This document shows positions 34,594 through 43,880 of a stretch of 64,000 nucleotides of DNA, piece by piece. The position numbers and the translations under genes were made by a program. Source of the DNA: Galbibacter kalidii (lineage in GTDB: Bacteria > Bacteroidota > Bacteroidia > Flavobacteriales > Flavobacteriaceae); contig NZ_JAPFGA010000007.1 of assembly GCF_026241135.1 (NCBI RefSeq), forward strand, positions 124,001 to 188,000, written 5' to 3'. The notes below the pieces were generated by a model, which did no database searches, had not been told where the DNA came from, and saw nothing but the letters and a program-made list of their open reading frames with translations. How positions within the stretch are numbered: position 1 is the stretch's first letter; every line of letters begins with the position of its first letter.

Positions 34594-37182
34594 TTAAGCC
34601 GAATTCCTACTCGCATTGATGTTTCCGAATAGAGAACGGGTTACCATACGCTCATAGACTTCGCGCAATTTAGTATCCGATTCCTTTTTGGACTTGCTCA
34701 ATTCCTGAATACGTAATAAAGCGTATTGTTGGATAGTGAGCAGTGGCAACACTATATTCTCCCTAATCTGGATAGATGCTCTCATAGAACGTGTATCTTC
34801 CATCAGTTCAGAATATCCTGTTACCTTCAACAACATGGCTTTACTGCGCTGGTATTCGTCGTGTATAATTTTCCAGAATTCTCCAAATTCTTTGTCATTT
34901 TGCATATATGCTGTTAGTTTGAAGAATGATTTGGTTAAACTCATCATACTGTTTTCAAGCAATGTTCTGAAAAAAGCGGAGTTTTTATAAAGCGATTGCA
35001 CTTTGTCAAATTCCTTGTTCTCTACAAACTGTTCTATAGCAATCCCAACACCGTAAAATCCGGGTACATTTTGTTTTAACTGGCTCCAACTTCCTACAAA
35101 TGGAATAGCCCTTAGATCAGAAAAAACTAATTTATCAGACTTCCCTCGTTTGGATGGCCTACTTCCTATATTTGTTTTTGCATAGTATTTCAATGTACTC
35201 ATACGCTCGAGATACGGAAGGAATTTAGGATGCTTTTTAAAATCTACATAAGCGTTGTAACTGATTTCCGCCAAACGGTTCATCGTATCGCGGTCTTCAT
35301 CATTAAGCCTGTCGGCTTCATCACTAAAAACGTTGTTAGCAATTCCGGAGCTCAACAATTGTTCTAAATTGTACTGACAAGATTCCAAAGTACCAAAATT
35401 TGAACTAATGGTCTGCCCTTGAATGGTCAGCTGTACTTCCTCATTCTCAATTGTAGGTCCTAATGAGGCATAGAACTGATGCGTTTTACCACCTCCACGT
35501 GCCGGTGGACCTCCTCTACCGTCAAAAAAGACCACTTTAACATTGTATTTTCTCGAAATAGTCGTTAATGCTTCTTTGGCTTTGTAAATACTCCAGTTGG
35601 CCATTAAATAACCTCCATCCTTGGTTCCGTCTGAGAATCCAAGCATTATGGTTTGTTTGTTCCCTCTGCGTTTAAGATGCTCTGCATACGACTTGTTGGT
35701 ATATAGGGTTTCCATCACATTGTGGGCATCTTCAAGATCGTCCACCGTTTCAAATAGCGGAATGACATCAACGGTCGGCTTTTCCCAATCACACATACGG
35801 ATCATAGCAAAAGCTTCCATCACATTCATGACACTACCATTATTACTGATGATATAACGATTACACCCCAATTCTCCATTGTTGTTCTGAATGGTTTTCA
35901 TCGCGTATATGGATTCCAGGGTAATACGGCTCATTTCGTGTTTGAACAAACTCGGATTCACCTTCCCTACAACCTTTCCTAAGGATTTTATCTGCTCTTC
36001 TTCTGAAAGTTTGCTGTAATTCTTCGGGAAAATATCCAATCCCATACCCAAGGATTCTTCAACGATATTCGACAACACATTGTGGTGTACCCTTGAGTCT
36101 TGGCGGATATCCAAATTAGCGAAAAAGAATCCGAACAACTTCATCTTATTGATAAGATCACTGATCTCATCTGCAAACAAGGATTGATGTTTTGCTACCA
36201 ATATTTCCTTTATTTCCAATAAAGTGTCCATGGTTTCTTCCGGGGTAATGGTTGTTCTTCCACTTTCCAGAAAAATATTTTCATAAAGCTTATCTTCAAG
36301 ATCGGTGATCAATTTATCGACAAACTTGAAGGTAATGCGTCTGCGAAGTTTTCTCACATCGCGATAGTAGTTTTTTAAGATAGTACTTCTCAAGCGATCG
36401 GCCACTTTTAAGGTGATTTCGGTGGTCACAAACGGATTTCCGTCCCTGTCTCCTCCAGGCCAAAATCCAAGATTGAGCACTTGATTGCTCAATTCGGTAT
36501 CTCCAAAAATATTGTTTTGAATATAGTTGAATATCTGACTTGACGATTGGTAAAACACGTGTTCCAAATACCATATCAAACTCACAGCTTCATCATAAGG
36601 GGTTGGCTTTTCTTTTTTGAAGAATGGAGTTTTCCCCAATTGTGCCAGTAGTTTTTTGATCAGGTTCAAATCATTCTCCTTGATGGCTTCCGAAAGATCG
36701 GTTATAATCCCCAACACAGAACCCGGATAAAATTGAGTGGGGTGAGCTGTTAACACCGGACGCACCTTGAAATGTTCAAGATAAGCTTTGAGTTCCGGCA
36801 TTTTATTTCTGGCTTCGGCTTCTTCCTTTACATTCCGCAACGATCCCCTGCCGTCCATATTATTAACCACCGAAAACGTAGCGTCTTCAATCGCATCAAA
36901 TAGAACCACTTGTCTTTCTATATATTGAATAAACCTAAAAAGGAGGTCGTTCTTATTCTCTTCGGAAGGGCTTTCATGATATTTTTTAAAAAAACGGTCT
37001 ACAATCTCCGAAGGGTTTTTGTCTTTTTCATATCCTTTTTCACAGGTTTCAGAAAAAAGAGGTAATAAAACCCCTGTATTTGTTATCTCATCAAAAGGAA
37101 GTGTGATGAAAATACTGTTGTAGATTTGATATCTTGATAAAACACTTTCGTTGAATCGGTCGATCTTAGGTTTTCTTTGCAT
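34594..37182 (-). CDS. ppc: Phosphoenolpyruvate carboxylase
   Basis: An 862-residue PEPC that makes oxaloacetate from phosphoenolpyruvate and bicarbonate to refill the TCA cycle. Catalytic signatures are intact: VLTAHPTQFYPGS (active His), GFWPGGDRDGNPFV, LGFSDGTKDGGY and VVFFDGRGGPPARGGG. The C-terminus ends RNSA rather than the usual (R/Q)NTG, so the terminal Gly involved in catalysis in other PEPCs is absent or shifted; this is worth noting but may be normal for the lineage. Single-gene unit. Confidence 0.95.
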   Translation of the reverse strand: MQRKPKIDRFNESVLSRYQIYNSIFITLPFDEITNTGVLLPLFSETCEKGYEKDKNPSEIVDRFFKKYHESPSEENKNDLLFRFIQYIERQVVLFDAIEDATFSVVNNMDGRGSLRNVKEEAEARNKMPELKAYLEHFKVRPVLTAHPTQFYPGSVLGIITDLSEAIKENDLNLIKKLLAQLGKTPFFKKEKPTPYDEAVSLIWYLEHVFYQSSSQIFNYIQNNIFGDTELSNQVLNLGFWPGGDRDGNPFVTTEITLKVADRLRSTILKNYYRDVRKLRRRITFKFVDKLITDLEDKLYENIFLESGRTTITPEETMDTLLEIKEILVAKHQSLFADEISDLINKMKLFGFFFANLDIRQDSRVHHNVLSNIVEESLGMGLDIFPKNYSKLSEEEQIKSLGKVVGKVNPSLFKHEMSRITLESIYAMKTIQNNNGELGCNRYIISNNGSVMNVMEAFAMIRMCDWEKPTVDVIPLFETVDDLEDAHNVMETLYTNKSYAEHLKRRGNKQTIMLGFSDGTKDGGYLMANWSIYKAKEALTTISRKYNVKVVFFDGRGGPPARGGGKTHQFYASLGPTIENEEVQLTIQGQTISSNFGTLESCQYNLEQLLSSGIANNVFSDEADRLNDEDRDTMNRLAEISYNAYVDFKKHPKFLPYLERMSTLKYYAKTNIGSRPSKRGKSDKLVFSDLRAIPFVGSWSQLKQNVPGFYGVGIAIEQFVENKEFDKVQSLYKNSAFFRTLLENSMMSLTKSFFKLTAYMQNDKEFGEFWKIIHDEYQRSKAMLLKVTGYSELMEDTRSMRASIQIRENIVLPLLTIQQYALLRIQELSKSKKESDTKLREVYERMVTRSLFGNINASRNSA

Positions 37183-37269
37183 ATTGAACTACAGTTTTAG
37201 GTAAAAATACAAAAAACCCTCTCAATACCATGACTGAGAGAGCTTGATTACTGTTTTTAAACAGATATT

Positions 37270-37749
37270 TTACAAATCGTTAAAAATGGTGTGCATTAAA
37301 CGTCTCTTATCGTTAATGCTTTCTTCCAATGAGATCATTGTCTCTGTTCTGGAAACACCATCAATATCATCTATTTTAAATATGACTTCTTTAGCGTGTT
37401 TGGTATCTTTTGCTCTTATTTTACAAAAGATATTGAATTTTCCTGTAGTAATATGAGCTACTGTTATATAAGGAATCTGATTCAAACGCTCCAACACAAA
37501 TTTTGTTTGATGCGTTTTCTCAAGATACACCCCTACATACGCAATGAATGAGTATCCTAATTTTATATAATCCAGTGTAAGTGAAGAGCCCCTAATGATT
37601 CCTGCTTCTTCCATTTTTTTTACCCTAACGTGAACCGTCCCAGCAGAAATGAGCAGTTTTTTAGCGATATCTGTAAAGGGAGTTCGGGTATTCTCAATCA
37701 ACATATCGAGAATTTGGTGATCTACCTCGTCTAATTTAAATTTTGCCAT
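37270..37749 (-). CDS. Lrp/AsnC-family transcriptional regulator
   Basis: A 159-residue regulator: an N-terminal winged helix (LDEVDHQILDMLIENTRTPF, recognition region SAGTVHVRVKKMEEAG) and a C-terminal RAM/ligand-binding domain from about residue 65 (YVGVYLEK... VAHITTGKFNIFCKI). It would bind an amino acid or similar effector and form dimers or octamers. A CTCTCA/TGAGAG hairpin lies after the stop at about 37219-37240. The regulon cannot be read from here. Confidence 0.9.
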   Translation of the reverse strand: MAKFKLDEVDHQILDMLIENTRTPFTDIAKKLLISAGTVHVRVKKMEEAGIIRGSSLTLDYIKLGYSFIAYVGVYLEKTHQTKFVLERLNQIPYITVAHITTGKFNIFCKIRAKDTKHAKEVIFKIDDIDGVSRTETMISLEESINDKRRLMHTIFNDL

Positions 37750-37849
37750 AGTTATTTAATTATCTTCAAACAATAAGCAAAAAAAACAAAAAAAATTGAA
37801 TTATTCACAATCGAACACTAATTATTTTTTCAACAAATCCCCGATTTCT

Positions 37850-38983
37850 TTAAATTTTCTTTAAAAATTTTGTTAAATAGCTGGCGTTTAATTCATGTAA
37901 TTCAACAGGATTGGTATCTATTTTGCTCAGATCTAATTCCTTATGTCCATAATAATGCAAATAAGACTCTATGTGTTCTACAGAGGGAATAAACTCGATT
38001 TTACCATTTAATAACGTTTCCTTAAAGAGTACCGCTACGTCTTTTGCTTCAATTCCGCTCTTAGTTGTTACCGGACATTTTCTTAAAATCACATCATAAA
38101 ATAGTTTTTCGTTCTCTGGAATATCAAAATAGGCTTGATATTCTTTTCCTGAAATATCGTGTGTCCCTAAATATTCTATGGCAGTAACCAACGAAAAAGC
38201 AATATATTTTCGGGTTTTTTCCCTTTCATAATCATCCGGGTAGTGACCGGATTCAAACAAAACCGTTGGAATACCCATAGATTGGAATGTATCGCCCACA
38301 CAATTCAGGTTAAAACCATCGTCATACCTCCCCACCTGCCCCGGAATGTGATTTTGAAGCATTTCGTTCATCTTTACTATGAGTTCCATGCTTCTTTTTC
38401 GCCCGGAAGTTACTTTTCGTTCTTTGTCTTCTGCCGGTGTAAGAAAAGACACCGTGGCAGAGCGATTGGTTTTTCCGGCACTGAAAATTGTACGCTGGTC
38501 GTGCAGATTGAAGCAAAAATCAGGTCTAAAACTATCAAAAACACCCCTCAACGCCTTGCTTTCAGGTTGAGATAAGTTCTGTGCATCCCTGTTAAGGTCC
38601 ACTTTGTTGCTATTTACACGTGTGTAAGCTTCTGCCCCATCAGGATTAAGCATTGGAATGATACATATACTGAAATTTCCCAGTATAAAATTCTTAAAGG
38701 CTTTATTTGTGTTTATATAATTCAACAGATCGAATACAGCCTTTGTCGTGGTCGATTCATTCCCGTGCATTTGCGACCACATCATCAATTTGATCCTTCC
38801 TGAGCCTATTTTTATAGTGTGGATAGGTTTTTCAAGAACAGATTCGCCTACAACTTCAACATTAAAAGGATCGCTATACGAACTCATTAAAGGTTCGATA
38901 TTCCTATCAGTAATATAACGGCCTCTGATTTTGGAAGCCCTATAGGTTGAATACGTATCAATAAACTCTTTTGTGTACTGCAT
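37850..38983 (-). CDS. M14-family zinc carboxypeptidase
   Basis: A 377-residue M14 metallopeptidase. Zinc ligands HGNE in MWSQMHGNESTTTK and the later His in CFNLHDQRT are present, as are the substrate Arg/Asn segment VDLNRDAQ and the general-base Glu in VLFESGHYPDD. No signal peptide is seen, so it probably acts in the cytoplasm on peptides or on murein-like peptides. The upstream DNA carries a cluster of short palindromes. Confidence 0.88.
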   Translation of the reverse strand: MQYTKEFIDTYSTYRASKIRGRYITDRNIEPLMSSYSDPFNVEVVGESVLEKPIHTIKIGSGRIKLMMWSQMHGNESTTTKAVFDLLNYINTNKAFKNFILGNFSICIIPMLNPDGAEAYTRVNSNKVDLNRDAQNLSQPESKALRGVFDSFRPDFCFNLHDQRTIFSAGKTNRSATVSFLTPAEDKERKVTSGRKRSMELIVKMNEMLQNHIPGQVGRYDDGFNLNCVGDTFQSMGIPTVLFESGHYPDDYEREKTRKYIAFSLVTAIEYLGTHDISGKEYQAYFDIPENEKLFYDVILRKCPVTTKSGIEAKDVAVLFKETLLNGKIEFIPSVEHIESYLHYYGHKELDLSKIDTNPVELHELNASYLTKFLKKI

Positions 38984-39000
38984 GTCCTGAATTAAGTTTA

Positions 39001-39077
39001 CTCACTAAGTGAGATTTAATCCCGATAACTATCGGGGGTTGCAATGCCTGCCTTCGTCGGCAGACATGCTTGCATCA
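39001..39077. repeat. Cluster of short palindromes
   Basis: CTCACTAAGTGAG (39001-39013), CCCGATA AC TATCGGG (39021-39036), CTGCC TTCGTC GGCAG (about 39048-39063) and ATGC TT GCAT follow each other within 77 bp upstream of the M14 gene. The first belongs to a family also seen at 17109 and 20647; the others resemble the CCTGCCGGCAGG-type dispersed repeats. The remaining DNA up to 39350 is AT-rich with no gene. Confidence 0.6.
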
Positions 39078-39353
39078 AAATGTTTTAGGTTTCTTGCCTT
39101 TTGTCTCGTAGACTTTTCCTAAGACTGTTGACAAATGTAAAATTATAATTGTTTACAATAATAAACACCAGTAATTTACTTTTGTAATCTATTTAATCGT
39201 ATAATAGAGTATGGATTTTCACTGTTGTATACAAGTTTGATATTAATTTTAACATTCTTTAATTTATACACTATAATTAAATATAAATCATATAGTTATA
39301 TTAATTTATTTAAAGCTAGAGATTGAATTATTCTCTTTAAAATTACTATTCTT

Positions 39354-39417
39354 TTGGATTACGTAGCATTATTAGTTACATTTGTAAACTTAATCAATTG
39401 ATAAGCTGTGTTTACAA
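39354..39417 (+). promoter_or_regulatory. Promoter and TTGTAAAC/GTTTACAA operator candidate of the XRE regulator
   Basis: TTG (39354-39356), 20 bp, TACATTTG (39377-39384) fits the Bacteroidota promoter consensus. TTGTAAAC (39382-39389) and GTTTACAA (39410-39417) are perfect 8-bp inverted repeats bracketing the expected transcription start and ending at the start codon; a further GTTTACAA lies at 39151-39158. This is a plausible autoregulatory operator. Confidence 0.5.
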
Positions 39418-39833
39418 TGGTGAACAAAGAGGAATTTATAAAAAGGCTTGAAAAAATACTGGATTACTACGATCTTTCGGCTTCTGCTTTTGCTGACAGG
39501 ATTGGTGTACAACGGTCTTCTATCTCTCACCTCTTATCCGGACGTAATAATCCGAGTTTGGATTTTGTAATGCGCATTCTTCAAAATTTCCCTGAAATAG
39601 AATTGTATTGGTTGCTGAATGGAAAAGGAAGTTTTCCCCCTGTCGACGAAGAAACTCCAACTCCGGCAGCAAATTTGTTTACTGAAGAAAAACTTGCTCA
39701 TAAATCTGCAGAAGATTCTCCCGCTGTAACTTCCGTAAAAGAAAAAATGGAAGATAAATCCCAAAATAATGAAATCTCACGTATTGTCATATTTTACAAG
39801 AATGGTACCTTTGAGGAGTTTAAAAATACCTGA
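39417..39833 (+). CDS. XRE-family helix-turn-helix regulator
   Basis: A 138-residue regulator. I use the ATG at 39417; a GTG three codons upstream is in frame. The HTH covers about residues 8-60 (RLEKILDYYDLSASAFADRI, VQRSSISHLLSGRNNPS). The C-terminal part (about 75-138) is acidic and low in complexity, ending RIVIFYKNGTFEEFKNT, a segment typical of flavobacterial members. Its stop overlaps the start of the next gene (TGATG), so the following lipoprotein is translationally coupled. Likely autoregulated through the inverted repeats before the start. Confidence 0.88.
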   Translation: MVNKEEFIKRLEKILDYYDLSASAFADRIGVQRSSISHLLSGRNNPSLDFVMRILQNFPEIELYWLLNGKGSFPPVDEETPTPAANLFTEEKLAHKSAEDSPAVTSVKEKMEDKSQNNEISRIVIFYKNGTFEEFKNT

Positions 39834-40213
39834 TGATGAGATTTATTATTTCTAGTTGCCTTTTTCTGCTCTTATTTACTTCTTGCTACCAACAAGAACG
39901 CAATTGTGCCGATTTTAAAACCGGAGAATTCGAATTCACTTATACATTGGATGGTGAAGAGAAAACAAGTCGGTTTGTGAGGAACGACACGCTTGAAGTA
40001 GATTATTTTGAAGATAAAGTTGATTCCAACTCCGTTCGTTGGATTAATGATTGCGAATTTATCGTCAAAAAATTGAACCCCACTTCTGCACAGGAAGCAA
40101 AAGCAATTCACATGAAAATATTGACTACCAGTAAAAAAACATATACTTTTGAGTATTCCGTTGTTGGTGATAAAACAAACAAACAAAAGGGAATAGCCAC
40201 TAAAATCGACTGA
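39833..40213 (+). CDS. Small lipoprotein of unknown function
   Basis: A 126-residue lipoprotein; signal peptide with lipobox LLFTSC. The mature domain is beta-rich with CADFKTGEFEFTYTLDGEE near the start. Similar small flavobacterial lipoproteins are often mis-named topoisomerase IV because they sit near parC/parE, as here. It overlaps the XRE regulator gene by one base and is 2 bp before the TerC gene, so the three form an operon. Confidence 0.75.
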   Translation: MMRFIISSCLFLLLFTSCYQQERNCADFKTGEFEFTYTLDGEEKTSRFVRNDTLEVDYFEDKVDSNSVRWINDCEFIVKKLNPTSAQEAKAIHMKILTTSKKTYTFEYSVVGDKTNKQKGIATKID

Positions 40214-40215
40214 AT

Positions 40216-41049
40216 ATGTTTGAAATCCTAACAAGTGCAAATGCATGGGTGGCATTGCTCACACTGACTTTTCTTGAAATCGTTCTAGGCATCGACAATA
40301 TTATTTTTATTTCTATCGCTGCAAACAGACTGCCTGCAGATCAGCAAAAAAAAGCTACAAATTGGGGGTTGCTCCTCGCTATGGCTCAGCGAATTATACT
40401 TTTGTTCCTTGTTTCTTTTTTGGTCGGTTTGTCAGAACCTTTTTATCATATAAATACTTCGTGGCTCACCATGGGAATAAGTTGGCAGGCTATTATCCTT
40501 TTTGTCGGCGGAATGTTCCTTTTGTACAAAAGTACTTCAGAAATTCATGAAAAAATGGAACTCCCCGATCATGATGTAAACGAATTGAAAGCCAAAAAAA
40601 TCTCTACCTTTTCAAAAGCGATCGTCCAGATCGTGATTATCGATTTTATCTTTTCGATAGATTCTATCCTTACCGCTGTAGGAATGACAAGTGGCATTGG
40701 AAGTGGACCAAAAGACGCTTTGGTTTTAATGATCATCGCGGTTGTGATATCTATCATCATCATGATGACGTTTGCAAATCCGATTCGTGTTTTTATCAAC
40801 AAACACCCATCAATGCAGTTATTGGCATTGTCTTTTCTAATCCTGATCGGGTTTATGCTCGTTACTGAGGCAGCACATTTATCACATACTCAAATCTTCG
40901 GACAAGAAATTGGGGCTATTCCTAAAGGGTATTTGTATTTTGCCATTGCTTTTTCACTCCTTGTGGAGTTTCTAAATATGCGTTTTCGTAAAAAAGCGGA
41001 ATTGATCGGGAAAAACAAGGACAACACAGACGGTATAACTAATCGTTGA
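40216..41049 (+). CDS. TerC-family integral membrane protein
   Basis: A 277-residue polytopic membrane protein. The TerC signatures EIVLGIDNIIFIS and IDFIFSIDSILTAVGM, each with acidic residues inside membrane helices, are present. Family members are metal (manganese) exporters or are linked to tellurite resistance and membrane-protein metalation. It closes the XRE-lipoprotein-TerC operon; a role in metal homeostasis is inferred from family only. Confidence 0.9.
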   Translation: MFEILTSANAWVALLTLTFLEIVLGIDNIIFISIAANRLPADQQKKATNWGLLLAMAQRIILLFLVSFLVGLSEPFYHINTSWLTMGISWQAIILFVGGMFLLYKSTSEIHEKMELPDHDVNELKAKKISTFSKAIVQIVIIDFIFSIDSILTAVGMTSGIGSGPKDALVLMIIAVVISIIIMMTFANPIRVFINKHPSMQLLALSFLILIGFMLVTEAAHLSHTQIFGQEIGAIPKGYLYFAIAFSLLVEFLNMRFRKKAELIGKNKDNTDGITNR

Positions 41050-41220
41050 ATATCAACTGATGTTTTACATCGATTAAAATACCGTCACTTCAAGGTTTTT
41101 ATGGAGTGATAATGGAATAAAAATGTATCGGGAAGCATTTTTACTGAAAGAGCCTAGGCCCTTCGACTTCACTTAGGACAGACCATTCGACCTGACCTGT
41201 GATTATAACTTTTTTAAAAC

Positions 41221-43836
41221 TTAATCAAACAAAGTAGGGTCACTATCACTTTTTTTAGCGGACTCATCTTTTTTTTCAGCACTTACATCTTCTTCTTCAA
41301 CAACCTCCATATCTTCGGGTTGAACTTCTTCGGGCTCTTCGTAAGGCAGCGGATCGAGCAAGCTAATCTGATTAACTTTGTCTTTTGTCAACTGATTTCC
41401 AATAGCATTTATCCCTTTTATGGCTATAAACTCTTCTAAATCAATTTCCAGATTGGGTTTACGGTCTTTACCTCTTTCTTTGGTGAATTCTATTTCAGCT
41501 ACCGGGCGCCAATCCGTAGAAACGATTTCGAGACGGGATTTTGAGTGGTCGGGTATAAAAGATTCTTCTCTGTCTTCAGTTTCAATCAAAAAGCGTTTTA
41601 CGTAATACAATTCCTTTTCGCCATTGTAATAAATCGTTGAAACAGGCTTTTTTCGGCTCCATTTTTCTAGAACGATCATATCGTTGTCAAAATGGGTGGT
41701 CAATTCCGGTACAATGGTCTTTGCAATTCCTTCCTGGGTAATCACCAAAAGTCGGTCTTCTCCTTTAAAAGCACCCAATAATTCTCCTCTTCCGTCCACA
41801 TTCAGGCGCTGGATGGTGTCGTCGAACCATATTTTTCTGGGTTTCAGCGTGGAAACACCCTTTTCTTTCAGTTCGATGCGTTTTACGGCATATTTACTAA
41901 CGATGTTTCCTTTGGAATTCCGCCCTTTGATAAGGATATCGGCAAAATCTAAATCCCATTTCAGTTTTTTGATGCTTCCCACTTGTCTCAAGAAAACGGT
42001 AACCACTTCGGCTTCCCCATTGGGATTGGCAGAAAAATAATAAACCTTCGACCCTGCTTTTCCTTTGGCAAGATCATATTCTTTGTTACGCGTGATACTG
42101 GTTACGTTAAAGCGCTTTACATAAGTAGCTCCACCTTTTCCATCTTTGTAGATCATATTGTAGGTGGTGCGCTTGTCTTTTTTCTTGAACACTGCCACGT
42201 GGATAATATCCTTGCCAATAAAAGTCTTGGAATCTACTTTGGTGACCATCATTTTTCCGGTAGCCGTAAACACAATAATATCATCAATATCACTGCAGTC
42301 ACACACGTATTCGTTTTTCTTTAAGGAAGTTCCGATGAACCCTTCTGAACGATTGACATACAATTTTGTATTTCTGACAATCACTTTCGAAGCTTCAATA
42401 TCATCGAATATTCTAATCTCAGTCTTACGCTCCCGTCCCTTTCCGTAAGTCTTTTTTAAATGGGAGAAATAATCAATCGCATACTCGATCAAATGCTCCA
42501 AATGATGCTTCACTTGTTCAATATCGTCTTCTAAAGCATCTATTTTTTGTTGTGCTTTATCGATATCAAACTTGGATATACGCTTGATCCTTATTTCCGT
42601 CAGGCGGACAATATCAGCTTCGGTAACGGCTCGTTTCAGATGTTTTGTGTATGGTTTCAAGCCTTTGTCGATCGCAGAAATCACACCTTCCCAGGTTTCT
42701 TCTTCTTCGATGTCGCGATATATCCTGTTCTCTATGAAAATACGTTCCAGCGAAGCAAAATGCCATTGCTCTTCCAATTCCTGAAGCTGAATCTCCAGCT
42801 CTTGCTTCAACAGCTCCACCGTATTATCGGTAGAGCGCCTCAACATTTCATTTACTCCAATGAATAAAGGTTTGTTGTCTTCGATAACACAGGCAAGCGG
42901 GGAAATAGAGGTTTCGCAAGCCGTAAACGCATAAAGTGCATCGATAGTCTTATCCGGGGAAATTCCGTTGGGTAAATGGACTAAGATTTCCACTTCGGCT
43001 GCCGTATTGTCCTCTATTTTCTTTATTTTGATCTTTCCCTTGTCATTTGCCTTCAGGATAGAATCTATCAGACTTGAAGTGTTTGTTCCATGAGGAATTT
43101 CGTTGATAACTAAGGTGTTCTTGTCGTATTGCGAAATTTTTGCACGCACACGTATTTTCCCTCCTCTGTTCCCTTCGTTGTAGTTGGTCACATCCATAAT
43201 TCCCGCTGTAGGGAAATCAGGATAGATGGTGAATCGTTTTCCTTTGAGGTGTTTTATAGAAGCGTCGATCAGCTCTACAAAGTTATGCGGCATGATCTTA
43301 GTGGAAAGTCCGACGGCAATTCCTTCTGCCCCTTGTGCCAATAGCAATGGGAATTTTACAGGAAGATTTATGGGTTCTTTCTTTCTTCCGTCGTAACTGA
43401 GCTGCCATTCCGTGATTTTCGGACTAAAAATGACTTCCAAACCAAACTTTGACAAGCGGGCTTCGATGTAACGCGGCGCCGCAGCGCTGTCTCCTGTTAA
43501 AATATTCCCCCAGTTCCCTTGGGTATCGATCAACAAATCTTTTTGTCCGATTTGTACCATGGCATCACCAATACTGGCATCTCCATGTGGGTGGTACTGC
43601 ATGGTGTGCCCCACAATGTTTGCCACTTTGTTGTAGCGGCCATCGTCCAGCTCTTTTAAAGAATGCATAATTCTGCGCTGTACCGGTTTAAAGCCGTCTT
43701 CTATGGCCGGTACTGCCCTTTCCAAAATTACATAAGAAGCATAATCCAGAAACCAGTCTTCATACATCCCTCCCACGCGGGTAATCGTTTCCTGACCGCT
43801 ATTTTCCTCTGGATTCAATTCTGTGTTTTCTTCCAT
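41221..43836 (-). CDS. parC: DNA topoisomerase IV subunit A
   Basis: An 871-residue type IIA topoisomerase cleavage subunit. The catalytic tyrosine is Tyr123 in AAAPRYIEARLSKF, preceded by the QRRIMHSLKELDDGR helix region and HPHGDASIGDAMV. The C-terminal half is a degenerate beta-pinwheel, and the last 60 residues are acidic and repetitive (Glu/Asp-rich). It lies 44 bp after parE on the same strand. Together they decatenate chromosomes. Confidence 0.93.
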   Translation of the reverse strand: MEENTELNPEENSGQETITRVGGMYEDWFLDYASYVILERAVPAIEDGFKPVQRRIMHSLKELDDGRYNKVANIVGHTMQYHPHGDASIGDAMVQIGQKDLLIDTQGNWGNILTGDSAAAPRYIEARLSKFGLEVIFSPKITEWQLSYDGRKKEPINLPVKFPLLLAQGAEGIAVGLSTKIMPHNFVELIDASIKHLKGKRFTIYPDFPTAGIMDVTNYNEGNRGGKIRVRAKISQYDKNTLVINEIPHGTNTSSLIDSILKANDKGKIKIKKIEDNTAAEVEILVHLPNGISPDKTIDALYAFTACETSISPLACVIEDNKPLFIGVNEMLRRSTDNTVELLKQELEIQLQELEEQWHFASLERIFIENRIYRDIEEEETWEGVISAIDKGLKPYTKHLKRAVTEADIVRLTEIRIKRISKFDIDKAQQKIDALEDDIEQVKHHLEHLIEYAIDYFSHLKKTYGKGRERKTEIRIFDDIEASKVIVRNTKLYVNRSEGFIGTSLKKNEYVCDCSDIDDIIVFTATGKMMVTKVDSKTFIGKDIIHVAVFKKKDKRTTYNMIYKDGKGGATYVKRFNVTSITRNKEYDLAKGKAGSKVYYFSANPNGEAEVVTVFLRQVGSIKKLKWDLDFADILIKGRNSKGNIVSKYAVKRIELKEKGVSTLKPRKIWFDDTIQRLNVDGRGELLGAFKGEDRLLVITQEGIAKTIVPELTTHFDNDMIVLEKWSRKKPVSTIYYNGEKELYYVKRFLIETEDREESFIPDHSKSRLEIVSTDWRPVAEIEFTKERGKDRKPNLEIDLEEFIAIKGINAIGNQLTKDKVNQISLLDPLPYEEPEEVQPEDMEVVEEEDVSAEKKDESAKKSDSDPTLFD

Positions 43837-43880
43837 AAAAGATTAATATAGAATATTTTTAAGTTGTTGGTTTTTAATGT

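Noticed and set aside
34318-34632. Plus-strand 104-codon ORF overlapping the end of ppc
   Set aside because: It runs through a terminator stem and into ppc antisense, has no recognisable domain, and its composition is that of non-coding AT-rich DNA.
39833-40213. Annotation as a topoisomerase IV fragment because of nearby parC/parE
   Set aside because: The protein is a short lipoprotein with no topoisomerase motif.
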